From: Caenorhabditis remanei
Taxonomy: Eukaryota; Nematoda; Chromadorea; Rhabditida; Rhabditidae
Length of the DNA stretch: 64,000 bases
Direction: 5' to 3'
NCBI RefSeq assembly: GCF_010183535.1
Contig: NC_071331.1
Span: forward strand, 7,068,001-7,132,000
A program made the position numbers and the translations under genes. Positions 35,378 to 47,465 of the stretch are shown here, piece after piece. Positions within the stretch are counted from its first letter, which is position 1. Each line of letters begins with the position of its first letter. The notes beneath the pieces were generated by a model. That model did not search any database, was not told the origin of the DNA, and saw only the letters and a program-made list of their open reading frames with translations.

Positions 35378-38300
35378 TAGAGTGACGTGTTGACACGGAT
35401 TTCGGAAAATTTTGTTCCGGAAATCGAAAAAAAAAATTCAATGAAAGTCACGAAAACCGAAAATGTAGCTTATTAATCCGGAATAAACCGAAATGACATG
35501 AGTTTCATTTTATTTCGGCAAACCGAAAAAAAAATTTCCGAAAACCGAAAATTTCCGGTTTTCGATTTTTCGAAAATCGTGACATTCCGACACAATAGAT
35601 TTCCGGAAAAATTAATATTTCGGAAATCGTGTCATTCCGGAAATATGTCAACGGAATTTCGGAATGAGGGACTGTGGCCGTGGCCTAGATTTCGCAAGCT
35701 TCGTGTACTCCACGCGGAAAACTATGAATGGAAAATTTTTCTTCGCATTTTTTCTTGTTTTATCTGGTTTTTTTTCGCATTTTGGTTGATTTATGACGAA
35801 TTTTTTTTATAAATTCAGGCATTCGTCTAAAATTTATTCAAATCACCTACACATGGCGTCGAAAACAGAAAATTCGGTAGTTTGGAGCTTTTTTAAAAAG
35901 ATTAATGGAGATAAAAGCGTGGAATGTACAAGATGCAATAAAGTGTACAAATTCACCCATTCGACTTCTGGAATGATAGTGCACGTTCGGAATTCCCATT
36001 CGCGAGAGCTGAGGAAAATGGAAAACTCGGTTTGTTGGAGGAACTAGTATTCACTGAAATCATGAAGTATTTTTCAGAAATACGTTCGTAATCGTTCAAT
36101 TATTCGAACTCCGAGATCGCATTCTGAAGCAAATGATGCGCTGGTCTTGTAAGTCAATAATCAAAAATATTGGAAAACAATATTTATATTTTAGGGCGTT
36201 CTGTACTTCCAACGTGTCCTTCCGATTTGTGAAGAACAGATTCTTCAAATTGTTCTGTCGTAGTTTGGACCCGGATTATGAATTATTGTCACCAGATGCT
36301 ATTCGTCGAAAATTATCCGAAAATTCAAAGGAATACAAAAGAAGAACAAAAACTGAACTGCTACAGATGAATGTATGATTTCGGTGTAAAGAATAAGTTA
36401 ACTTATTTGTTTACAGAAGTGTTTCATCTCAGTGGATGGATGGGACGGAAAATTCGAGACTGTCGCAATCTACGCTGTCTATGTGTACTACATCGATTCA
36501 AGTTTTCGTCGCAAGAAGACGGTAAGGATTTCAATCAATAATATGAGTTATTATTTAGTTGTTTTATTTAGTTGCTTGGTATTCGGCAGTTGAAAGGAAA
36601 AAGCACTGCAGAAAATGTCGGTGATTTGGTTACTGAAGTTCTCCAAGAATTCGACATCGAAATGGGGCAAGTGATTGGAGGAATATGTGATGCTGGCAGC
36701 AACTTGAAATGTTTTCTGGATAAAAATTCGTTATATCAGTGAGAAACTTTGAAAAAAGTGAAAACATGCAAATATTATTTTTCAGTGTGCACTGTATTGC
36801 TCATTCTGTTTCGCTAATCTTGAAAGCTGCTGCCGAGATGCCATCAATGTCACCAATCCTTGCCAAGGTCAACAAACTGGCTAGCCACTTGTCTCGCTCG
36901 AAAACCGATCGGACTATTTTCAGAGAGTAATTATAAAATTAAAAGTATTAATTCTTTTTTTTTTATTTAGAAGATCTACAGCGCTGAAGATTGCGGGTCG
37001 AATTCCACTCCCGTTTTGCATCACGAGATGGGGAGGATCTGCAATGCTAGCGAAGGCGTACCTGGATCATGTAAATGCGTTTATTCGTTTCATAATATCC
37101 TTAATTTCTCATTTCAGTTTCAAAGTATCAGCTCGTTGTCAAACTTTCAAACATTTCTACTTGACTCTACTGAAAAAGATGCGCTGGAACATTTTGTAAA
37201 TGTGACGAGTCCATATCTAGAAGCGATTTCTCAGGTTTCTGTTATTTTATAGAAAACTCATTATTTTCATCAATTTTTAGGGAGAAACAGATGATTCTTT
37301 CTCATCTTCTATTCTGGTGCAATACGCGAGTCTTCATCATTTCATTAAATCACTGGAGCAGCGTAAAACCATAACTCGTCTTCTCTCCGACGAAACTTTG
37401 AATCGGTTTGAAAAATATTAGATTTTAACGAAAAATTTTCAAAATTTAGTTACATTGGGTATCTTGAGAATGATGCATGTTTAATCGCTACATTCGTTGA
37501 TCCACGTTACGCATATATGCCGGGAGTGATCAATTCGTTAAAATGGGAAGATGTTGAAGCAATAGTTGAAAATTATTGTGGTACGGTTTGTAACGACACT
37601 TAAAAAAGTTATATATAATCATTACAGATAGCATTCGGGACAGCTCTCCGTCGACGACAACAACTTCTCCTCCGCCGCCGAAGAAATCAAAAACTTCAGA
37701 TTCCAATTTTCTTAGATATGTGGAATCTCAAACGGAGTCTGCTCAATCTGGAACTACAAAGGTAGGTTTTTTATCGATGCGAATTATGCACTATTTCAGA
37801 ACGAAATCGTCGAATATGAGGCCTTGATTCGTGCTGCTCGCCCTCCAGTCACCTCGTCCCCTCTTCATTTCTGGCATACGCAATCTACGAGATTCCCTCA
37901 GTTATCCCGTTTGGCGAGTCATTTCCTTTCGATTCCGATGTCGTCTGCTCAAGTCGAGAGGCTCTTCAGGTAATACAATACTAAAAAAATGTCTAAAAAA
38001 GTTCAAAAATCCTATTTTCAGTCGCTGTGGAGACATTCTCTCGTCGTGCAAGCGTAACAGATTGACAGCGACAACTCTCAACGACATGTTGTTGAATTCA
38101 GCTCTTGGTCAGCTAAAGTATGAATTGGCAGCTTTTTCCTCCATTTAAACCAAGTTTTTCAGTCTTGCTTCAGATGATGAGGAAAGTGACTTTGAATCGG
38201 ACGGAGAATCCGAAAATTCGCCTATAGTATCATCAGTTCCTGCACCATCTACTATCGATCCGTCTACCAGCACTGCACCACCAGCTGTCGCTTCAACTTC

Positions 38301-38936
38301 AAACACGATCTAATATTTTTTATTCTATCTTGTTCTCTTGTTTATTTTTTATCTTCTATTCGAAATAGTTTGTTGATTTTTTCTCTTTGACAGGTTCTTT
38401 CTTCCATTTTTAATTGTTGCTTGCGTTTTGAATGATCTCTAAAATTCTGTATCGACGCTCATTCAAGGTTTTTTTCTTTGAACATAATAAATTCTGCTTG
38501 ACAGTGTCTTTTATTGCTGATAATGCGAAAAAAAACCAGATAAAACAAGAAAAAATGCGAAGAAAAATTTTCCATTCATAGTTTTCCGCGTGGAGTACAC
38601 GAAGCTTGCGAAATCTAGGCCACGGCCACAGTCCCTCATTCCGAAATTCCGTTGACATATTTCCGGAATGACTCGATTTCCGAAATATTAATTTTTCCGG
38701 AAATCTATTGTGTCGGAATGTCACGATTTTCGAAAAATCGAAAACCGGAAATTTTCGGTTTTCGGAAATTTTTTTTTCGGTTTGCCGAAATAAAATGAAA
38801 CTCATGTCATTTCGGTTTATTCCGGATTAATAAGCTACATTTTCGGTTTTCGTGACATTTTTCGGAATTTTCGGCACGACTTTTTTAGATTTTTGTCGAA
38901 AATTTCGGCTGACATTGTTTTCGACACGATACTCTA
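35378..38936 (+). mobile_element. Complete hAT transposon, 3.56 kb
   Basis: It is flanked by AACACTAT on both sides (35370-35377, 38937-38944), an 8-bp hAT target duplication. Copy 1 shows the empty site at about 22570-22577. The tips are TAGAGT. Inside lie long inverted repeats (about 35460-35790 and 38500-38850) that encode the same meaningless open frame at both ends. One multi-exon transposase gene lies between them. Confidence 0.9.
35853..38313 (+). CDS. hAT transposase with BED finger, apparently intact
   Basis: ATG at 35853 starts a BED-type zinc finger: CTRCNKVY then, about 20 residues on, HVRNSH. Splicing of about a dozen short introns then gives a protein read through to TAA at 38311-38313. 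Visible landmarks: FRFVKNRFFKLFCRSLDPDY, the RNase-H-like first Asp in SVDGWDG, the second Asp in GGICDAGSN, and the C-terminal dimerisation block with LSIPMSSAQVERLFS, whose Glu is the likely third catalytic residue. A Ser/Thr/Pro-rich tail ends the protein. I saw no frameshift or stop in the exons checked. Intact ends, target duplication and gene suggest a recently active element. Confidence 0.82.
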
Positions 38937-38944
38937 AACACTAT

Positions 38945-39566
38945 ACAATTTTTTCAGTTTTTTCTTACTCATGCTTTGCATAATTCTATCATCTCTGCTC
39001 GTATTTCATTGTAACCACGGACTGTACCCACGAATCTAGTTCCCTTAATTTATAAGATTAGAAACCGTGAATTTTTCTTTTTTTTCTGTTTTTTTTACCA
39101 CATTTTTCTGTTTTTATGCAGAGACCGTCTGGAAAATGATATGTCTTCTGATATACTTTTTTCTTTGAAATAATAATAGAATCACTTTTCCTTCCCGTAA
39201 TTCGATGTTTTAATGAAATTAGTGCACTTTCAACTACTGATTAAAGGGAATGACAAACTCAAAATATTGTTGCTTCGACTATGTGTAAGTCATTTATAAA
39301 TATTTTTCCATTTTTAAATCCCTTGTCGACAATTAGATCTCTATCAATATTCATTATTTTACCAATTTAGGTCATTCATTCGAAACCGCGAAAATAAAAA
39401 CAGAAAAACGTGACAAACAATACAAATTTTGGCATTTTCTAGCGAGTGTGTAGAACCCCAAAAATACAAAATTATAGAGAATCAGAGGGAAGAAAAATGG
39501 GATATGACTAATCACAAAAAAACAAAAGAAAACAGGAAAAGGGGAGGGAATTAGAACCGGTATGAA
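38945..39566. repeat. Spacer of duplication copy 2, right part
   Basis: Matches about 22578-23264 of copy 1. No gene. Confidence 0.75.
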
Positions 39567-41269
39567 TCAATCTTCACTGTCGAGAGAAATAAATGCAGCA
39601 TTGTCATTTTCACGATGATCTCGAAGAGTTGTTCTCGAGTTATTTGGAGCTGAACGACGCCCTTTTGAGAAGATTACACGGTCTTGGAGCTGGAAATAAA
39701 ATCTAACAATATATCCAAGGCAATATCCCGGACGAATCGTTAAAAATGAAAATTGAAGAGATTTTTGCAAGTTGTGAAACAGCAAAATTAATAATCATCT
39801 ACTAGTTTATGAAAGTTTCACTAATGTTTCAAAACTTCAAAAGAATTTTTCTTATGATACGTATTTATAATAACTGTGAAACCAACCTCATCATCATCCT
39901 CATCCTCATCCAATCCACACGTCTCGACAGCTGGCAATTCTCCAGTATGAGACTCAATCAGTCTCGTATATTTGTATTCCAGTCGTCGATTTCTTCTACA
40001 AATGCAAATGAATCCAATCGAAAGGAGGACCATTGAGAGGACGAGAATAGTCAGAATGGTCTTTTGGAAGGCAGTGAATGCACTGCAAGCCACTTCTTTC
40101 GTTTGGGAGGCGGCGCCAGTGATAACGCAGTGTCTGGAATAGAGAAATTGTGTTAGGAACTGATATTTTATACTGTTTCATTTAATTCCTAAAGTTATAT
40201 CGAAATATATTTTTTCATTAATTTATACGCTGGACTCACTTTTTGGGAATACTATGAATCGTCTGCTTCCCATTAACACATTCTCCATTTATCGTCTCAT
40301 AGTCATTCGATTCACAAATTGGACACGCCTGCGCAGTTTCCATGATCACCAAGAACAGACATCCATCACATGTTCCATCGGGACAACTGTGTGGAAGACG
40401 CATTTCCATTTGTTTTTTGGTTGGGAGACAACGAGCAACAACTACGAGTTGATTGCCATTCGGACACGTGGAGGAAAGCGATGCAACCGGGTCGAACCAG
40501 AAGAAAACGTCCAGTGGGCGGGACGTGTTGTCATGGCTGTCTGAATAATAAAATATAATTATTCACTGTTTTAGTACTACCAGATTATGAATAGGTTGTA
40601 ACAGAATATATTACGTTACTGTCCTCCTTAAACTCACCATACTCCAACACCTCATCACTCAAACTCGTGTTCCCATGAGTCCGACTGGTAGTGATTGAAT
40701 CCAATCGACTCGCCACTAACAACGGAGTCACGTAGGCAGTTTTTGATCTATTCGAACTAGGAGTTGGCAGTGCAGTCACTCGACAAGCAAGTCCTTCAAC
40801 AGCCTCTTTATCTTGGTCCAGTAATCCTATCATATCGAAATTATCGTATTGTTCCTGACATTTGATATTAGGAGGGAACAGGGCGACAGTGAAAAAATGA
40901 TAGTAGGCGGAGCCTTCTCGGGAGAATACGCGGACACCAGAGATGTTCCATGATCTGAAATTATAATATTCCAAGTTTGGAAGAACATTATTAAGGTTTC
41001 ACATTTTCTATATTTGTGATAGCAACATTTCGAAACAGTGACTTACCTCCCAACAAACGGCGAAAAATCATAAGTGAACTTTGTCTCATTGTTATCCTTC
41101 CCTCCAGAATCCAACTGAATCTTCCCAATAGCTGTACACGCCACTCCATCCTTCGACGTCAATCCTTGTCCACACGGAACACAACTCTCGACTCCAACTC
41201 TACTCGAAGAAGCGTTCACAATCGTGTTCACCGGACACGACACACACAATTTCGTCACTTCGTGCATAT

Positions 41270-41348
41270 AATTTCCAGCCGGACACGGCACACACAATTT
41301 CGTCACTTCGTGCATATAATTTCCAGCCGGACACGGCACACACGTCTC
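41270..41348 (-). repeat. 48-bp in-frame tandem duplication inside ELAPOR copy 2
   Basis: The 48-bp unit (containing TTTCGTCACTTCGTGCATAT on +) is present twice in tandem. Copy 1 has one unit at the matching place (about 24925-24975). It adds 16 residues of a Cys-rich repeat. Confidence 0.85.
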
Positions 41349-42361
41349 TCCTCCAGCAGTATGTGGGCATGTCAGACATTGAGATGCACCGCCGCCTTGT
41401 CCTCCACGATGTCCGACATTGGTAACGTTGATTGAGTAGATTCTAGCTTCATCTGAGATTCTATCCTCTCCAGATGATACTCCAGACCGTAAGAATGCTA
41501 CCATGAATCTGGCAGGAGTGTTTTTAGTTACAGTATGACTCCAGACTCGTTTACTGTTTGTTCCATTAAATGCAGCGAGGAAGTGATAGAATGATTCTCG
41601 TTGTCCTTTGATTCCAGCTGACATGTCTTCTATGAAGTAGAGGGCGCATGACTCATCAGCACAGGAAGTTTCGAATACTATTGTCACTTGGGCTACTGGT
41701 ACTTTCATAGTTTTGGATGGCTTAGGGGCAAGAGGGTTCCAGAATCCCTCTTCTATCGAAAGAATCAGTTCGAAGGCGATTCCAAGCTCAAGGGATGGAG
41801 CAGAGATGAGAGAGTCACCGGAAGGAAGCCAGGCGTCGCCAATGTTACAAGTAGTTGCGACGTCTGGAAATATTGTTACAGTTTCACTTTCGTAATTAAG
41901 GTTTCAATGATACATGAGTTTATTGAGTACTCGGTCAAACAAACTTTCACTCACCTTCAGAAATATATTCACATCGACTGCTCAACTTTGGCGGCATAAC
42001 TTCCCAATTCTGGTATTGTAGTCCGTAGTTTGGTACTGTGTCGACTGGACATCGGGCGCAAGCTACAAAAGACGAAGCGAGATTAGAATTAGCTAAACAG
42101 GGATTGGTACAAAACATGATTTTGAAACATGGAGGATTTTCTTTTCTTTTTTTTGTCTGAATGAGCCGATAAGTGAGGCTTTGCTCATTATTATAAAAAC
42201 TTGATCTAAACTTTCAAATAGCCAAACTTATCCATTTTGGCACTCAAGGCAACTAAATTAGAAAAAGTATCAAATTTTATCTGTTTTCCATGGTTAATAT
42301 TACTTCTAGGTATCAGTTGAGAAACCGGTAATTTGGGATATTGATCCATTTTTGTATCTCA

Positions 42362-44580
42362 CTAGGGAATGACTCACACATAGGTTGGAGATACACAACG
42401 TGACCTATATCGCTGGAAAGCTGACGTTTCCCTGATTCCGAATCTATATTCAGTTTTTGCAGTGGCCCTCCCAGTTTTGAGAAATTCGGCTCCAAAGTTA
42501 GGTTAAATTTTAGTGCTCAAACTCGAGTTGTCAACCCGCGTGTTGCCCTAACGCGTAAACCCACTCGTAGGACAGTTAAAACAGCGGTTGCACAGGCAAA
42601 CCGCTGATGATGAAACGCGGGTCAAACGCGGGCGAAGGACGAAATTAGAACCAAACGTGGCCCTAATTTCATCCTACGCGGCTCAAAGCCGTTTTGAGGA
42701 TGAAACGCGGGTCAGATGCGGGCGTCCTCATTTTTGAGGGGATCTCTAAAGCGCCGAGGATGAAACGAGGATCAAATGTGGATGAGTTGGCACTCATTCA
42801 TTTTCACTTTTTATTTCATTTTCTTCTATTTTCTCGTTTTTCATATAAGATTTTTCGGTTTTCATCGAAAATAAGTTCATTTCAGTCAACTACATTCAAT
42901 AGAGGTCTACCAGTTGGACTAAATAGAGGAACTACTCCATTCAAAAATCATAGAGGTTAGTTTTGTTTCGAAAATTGGAAAAATTGAACAATTTTCTTTT
43001 CAGAAAAGTTTTCGATGATTGGATTCCGGTTTGCAAGTGTTAACGCAGCATTTCAATAACTGTAAGTTCTTATGCATAACACAAAAACTCCGAAATTTTG
43101 AATAAACGTTTTTGGTTATAAAGGAAATTGAAACACAGAATATTTGAATGAAATATCCCGAATTTTTTGTAAGTTTTCGGAATTTTTAATCAAAATTCTA
43201 AATCTTTGTATTTTTTGAGTTCATACTTCTATTTTGAGCAAAAAAGACGTTTCAAAAATCCAAATTCTTTGCTCTACGAAGTTGAAGTAACCATCTTTTG
43301 TTTTCAAAATTCTTTTCAATAACCTTGGCAAATTATACTGAAAAATGTCACTTTATGAGTAACACCAAGAATAATACATAACTATAAACTCATTTTTCAG
43401 ATTATCGTCAACATCTGGATCGTGCCCTGGAAGCAGACCAAGAAGCAACATCAAAATCAAAACTGTCAAATCTTCGAATTTTCCACAACTTTTCTAAATT
43501 TTTCTATGTTTTTTTTTACTTGAGTGTGAATAAAATAAATATTGATGTACATTTATACAATTGTTTGTTGCTTCTTAACTATATACGATTAGAAAGAACC
43601 AGAAAATTCTGATCCGGGGAACCCCTGCCCAATTTTTCCGCTGCCGACCGCCGAGGATCAAATTTGGTCCAAATTAGGACCAAATTTGATGTCTTTTTTG
43701 GTATCGTTTTGACGCGAGTGTTCATCCGCGTTTGGACCAAATTTCATCCGGAGCGGTTTGCCTGTGATGAATGGTCGAGGAGGTTACAGGTGTGGTAGTA
43801 GGTGGACACTCTATGGTTCGATTCTTTGCATTTTTTCCTTCTTTTTTACTTTTTTGTAATCCTCGTTTTTGGGTCCCATGGTCATCACAATGTGTTAGAA
43901 TTCGGTTTTTGAAGCTTTTCGAGTCTATATTGACTTTCTGCGACAATTTAAGAACAATTATTTTTTTCAAGAAATTCAACTTTTCTGTGACCAAGTCCAT
44001 GGTGGGCAGTCGGAATTTTTTTTTGAAAAAATGTCGTTAAAAGTTTAAAAAAACAATAGAAAATGCGTTTTAATATTAGATTCCTCCATGTTTACATGAT
44101 AGAGATCTTCATTACGACTTTAACTTTGAATCACCGCATAAGAAGCAGAGTAATTTCTTCAAAAAAGTCTTAAATCGTCGGAGAAAGTCAATATAGACTC
44201 GAAAAGCTTCAAAAACCGGATTCTAACACATTGTGATGACCATGGGACCCAAAAACGAGGATTACAAAAAAGTAAAAAAGAAGGAAAAAATGCAAAGAAT
44301 CGAACCATAGAGTGTCCACCTACTACCACACCTGTAACCCCCTCGACCATTCAACCGCTGTTTTAACTGTCCTACGAGTGGGTTTACGCCTTAGGGCAAC
44401 ACGCGGGTTGACAACTCGAGTTTGAGCACTAAAATTTAACCTAACTTTGGAGCCGAATTTCTCAAAACTGGGAGGGCCACTGCAAAAACTGAATATAGAT
44501 TCGGAATAAGGAAAACGTCAGCTTTCCAGCGATATAGGTCATGTTGTGTATCTCCAACCTATGTGTAAGTCATTCCCTAG
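42362..44580. mobile_element. 2.2-kb composite foldback element with an exon-like interior
   Basis: Ends CTAGGGAATGACT are inverted, with TCA on both sides (42359-42361, 44581-44583). The outer arms (about 42362-42600 and 44345-44580) are well matched. A second inverted pair lies inside (about 43768-43955 and 44166-44350). Between 42880 and 43560 is a unit with three exon-like pieces, consensus donors and acceptors and an AATAAA, on +; its frames are partly broken and I do not recognise the product. The subterminal sequence (ACGTGACCTATATCGCTGG) resembles that of the 380-bp element at 28246. Confidence 0.75.
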
Positions 44581-46536
44581 TCAGGTACTGATTGTAAACC
44601 GGATAGAGTAACAGTTGCACCTTTACATTAATATCAATCACATGGATTAGTACAAAGCATGATTTTGAAACATGGAGGATTATCTTCGTATCTAGTAATG
44701 CTGATAAGTGAACAACTTTGCTCCTGATAAAAACTTAACCAAGCTAAACTTTCAATTAGTCGAACTTTTCTATTTTGACAATCAATGCAACTAATTTGTC
44801 ACAATAAACACAAAAATCAAATTTTATCTGTTTTCCCTGGTTAATATTACTTCTATGTAACAGTTAAGAATTTGGTAACCCCACATACTCTCAAGAAATG
44901 ATTGGAACCAGGATATCATAACTGTAGTTCCACCAGTCACTTCTATAAATTATCAGACAGAAAATACTTTTTTAAACTCACAATTCCCATCCGAATAATA
45001 ATCTTTCTTGCAGAATTCACAGACTCCCAATTTGTTCTTCTCCATTCCGGGATTACATTTCGGACACGTCTTCCATGGAGTTGGTGGAGGGAGTTTAGTA
45101 GAAGAAGGCATGTCATCTCGACATATCGACGGTAACACTTTCTTGTAGACCGCCCGACTTGAACCGTTTGTACACGGTTCACGGACTGGATAGTAGTCGG
45201 ATACACGGCAAGGAGGTCGGTCAATACACTTCTCGGATTTGAATCCAGAGTATTGAGATTCTGGACACTTTCCACATTGAGAGGACCCTTTGGAAGAGAA
45301 GTGACCAGGAGAGCATGGAATACATTCTGCAGATCCTCCGTGAGAACTTGTACCCGGTGGACAGGCGGTACATTGTCTTGTGAATGCTAATCCTAGTACA
45401 TCAATCCGATCAATATGAATGGGTTGGCTGGATGCCTGGTATCCCAGATTGTTCTGAATAATCCATGAGATCACATTGGCACCCGACTTCAACTCAATTC
45501 TCCGGTTCCTCCAGTCTCCATTCCTCTCTTCTTCATCCTTCTCTTTTTTCGTGTACTTCAAAAACATTGACTTGGCGACGTCATTGTAACTTTGACATTG
45601 CTCGTTACGAATGTCTACTTGCATGGAGAGAGCACGATTGTTACGGGGCATTCTGGAAATATGGAAGTCTTCCCTTTGTGAGTTAATTGAAACAGTTTCA
45701 AGTTTTCTTCAAATTCGAAGAACACTTTTTGCAACAGTAGGTTTGAAATAGATGATATGTCTGATGATAAAAACATTTGAGACCGAGGATATTAGTTTGG
45801 AGATTAGGAAGTTCAAAAGAGCAGTAAACTAGACGCCACGTTATTCTGTCCTGATACAACCTGGAAAAAGTTTTTTTTGTTTCCAGTTGGAAGTTTTCCA
45901 GTTACTAAGACTATGTAAAAAATAGGTTTTGAAAGGATTTGGGTTCAATGTGAGCTGCTTGTGAAAAAATAGTGTCAGTTATTTTGATATTCCAAGATAG
46001 TCAGGTGCAACAGGAAGACCAATTGATTGGTTTAAGATAAGTTTAAGGAAAGTTGAAGATAAGAAACAGCAACTTCTTTTCTTCGAGTTTTTGTATTTGT
46101 TGAACTTTTTTTCACAGGGTCACAGAAAGTTCAATCCAAACATATCAGATTATTAGTAATTTAATATCTCGGTTTCTGGACAGTGATTTCAGTCGTTATG
46201 AATTATTCTGCAGTATTAAATTTTTTCCAATTATTGCTCAGACTCTATTTAAAATTCTTCAACGGGTAAAATCCCAAGTAAAAACTCAAAGACCGGAATG
46301 TTTTCTTCAACTCACCGATAAGTGAACTCCACTGATCCTGGCCGGACCAAATTTGCAGAAATGGACAATCTGGAGACACATGGAGTGGGTATGTAGATCA
46401 ACTCGCCGTCCATGACGACACAACCGGCTCTGTAAAAATTTCTGGATTGTTTACACTTACTGTTTCAGTTAATTTTTTCTAACATTTTGAAAAGCTGGAT
46501 TATTTGATACTTGGCTGTTTTCGATTTGACACAAAC

Positions 46537-46915
46537 TGTCGTGACCGACGAGTCAACTCATCAATCAAGGATAAGGAGGATAACACATGTTGCTTGGAAG
46601 TGCCACAGAGATACCACAAGAACAGCTGCCCACGTCATTTGCGGGAGCAGTGGTTAAGAGGTCAACTGGAAGAGGGCATGTGGAGCAGAGGAGGAGCAGA
46701 AGATTACACCATATCATGAACACCTCCGCAGACGAAATATCAGAGCAGGATAGGAGGATCAGGAAGGCAAGGAGCCGAAACATAAGTATAAATAGCTAGG
46801 CCATGTAATGTATCTTTACTTCTTCTCAAAGAATCTTGTTGATTCTTCAGTCTTATTGTATACTATTAGAACGTCCTAAATAAACTGATATTAAATCACC
46901 ACTGAAACCGTTTTA
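46537..46915 (+). repeat. 5' LTR of the BEL/Pao element
   Basis: 379 bp starting TGTCGTGACC and ending CCGTTTTA. It contains TATAAATA at about 46787 and AATAAA near 46879, defining U3 and R. It differs from the 3' LTR mainly by ten extra bases (about 46736-46750). Confidence 0.85.
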
Positions 46916-47465
46916 TGGTGCATCGACCTAAAGGATAGGATAAGAAAGAATAAAAGGTACGTGATTTTAAATTTTACTTGTGGAAAAGTTGGAAATAGTA
47001 AGAATATCACTTCAGTGAGCATAAAAAGTCAAGATAAGTCTAGAGTAAGTAGGTATAAGTGAGAAGTGTTTGGTATAAGTCGCCCTTAAGGCACTAAAAA
47101 GTATATGGTGAGAATCTTGGTTAGGCAGAAAGATTGGTTGGAAAAATTTGGAAACGTGGCAAACTAACAGCGGAATCGCAAAAAAAAAAAAATTACAGCG
47201 GAAAAACTAACAGCGGAACAAACGGCGGTGGCGGAAAACGTACAGCGGAACGCGCAGCGGAATTGGGAAATCTAACAGCGGAATACGCGTCGGAATTGAG
47301 ATTACTAACAGCGGAAAACGCAGCGAAATTTACACCGGAATTACGGGAGAGCGGAATTTTAGGCGGAACAGCGGGACACACGTAACAGACAGAGCGGACA
47401 AAGAGAGAGTTTAAAAAAAAATCTGGCAAGGAAATTAGTAAAAAGTGGTAAGAAGTGGCAAAAAG
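46916..47465 (+). repeat. Leader of the BEL/Pao element with degenerate tandem repeats
   Basis: From about 47160 to 47390 the unit ACAGCGGAA recurs about a dozen times with variable spacing and small changes. It lies between the primer-binding-like site and the gag start, where packaging signals are expected. That role is a guess. Confidence 0.6.

Noticed and set aside
35498..35812. Open frame of 104 codons, repeated on the minus strand at 38410-38805
   Set aside because: Both are the same inverted-repeat sequence of the hAT element, outside its transposase gene. Their shared reading comes from the repeat, not from a protein.
43722..44350. Two inverted open frames (MVEEVTGVVVGG type) as a gene pair
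   Set aside because: They are the two arms of an internal inverted repeat of the foldback element; no start context or splicing supports them.
46565..46799. Open frames within the LTRs, present twice (also 50341-50595)
   Set aside because: They lie in U3/R sequence with a TATA box and polyadenylation signal; noncoding LTR explains them.
47158..47390. Possible CRISPR-like array because of regularly recurring ACAGCGGAA
   Set aside because: Spacing is irregular, units are only nine bases, and the context is a eukaryotic retrotransposon leader.
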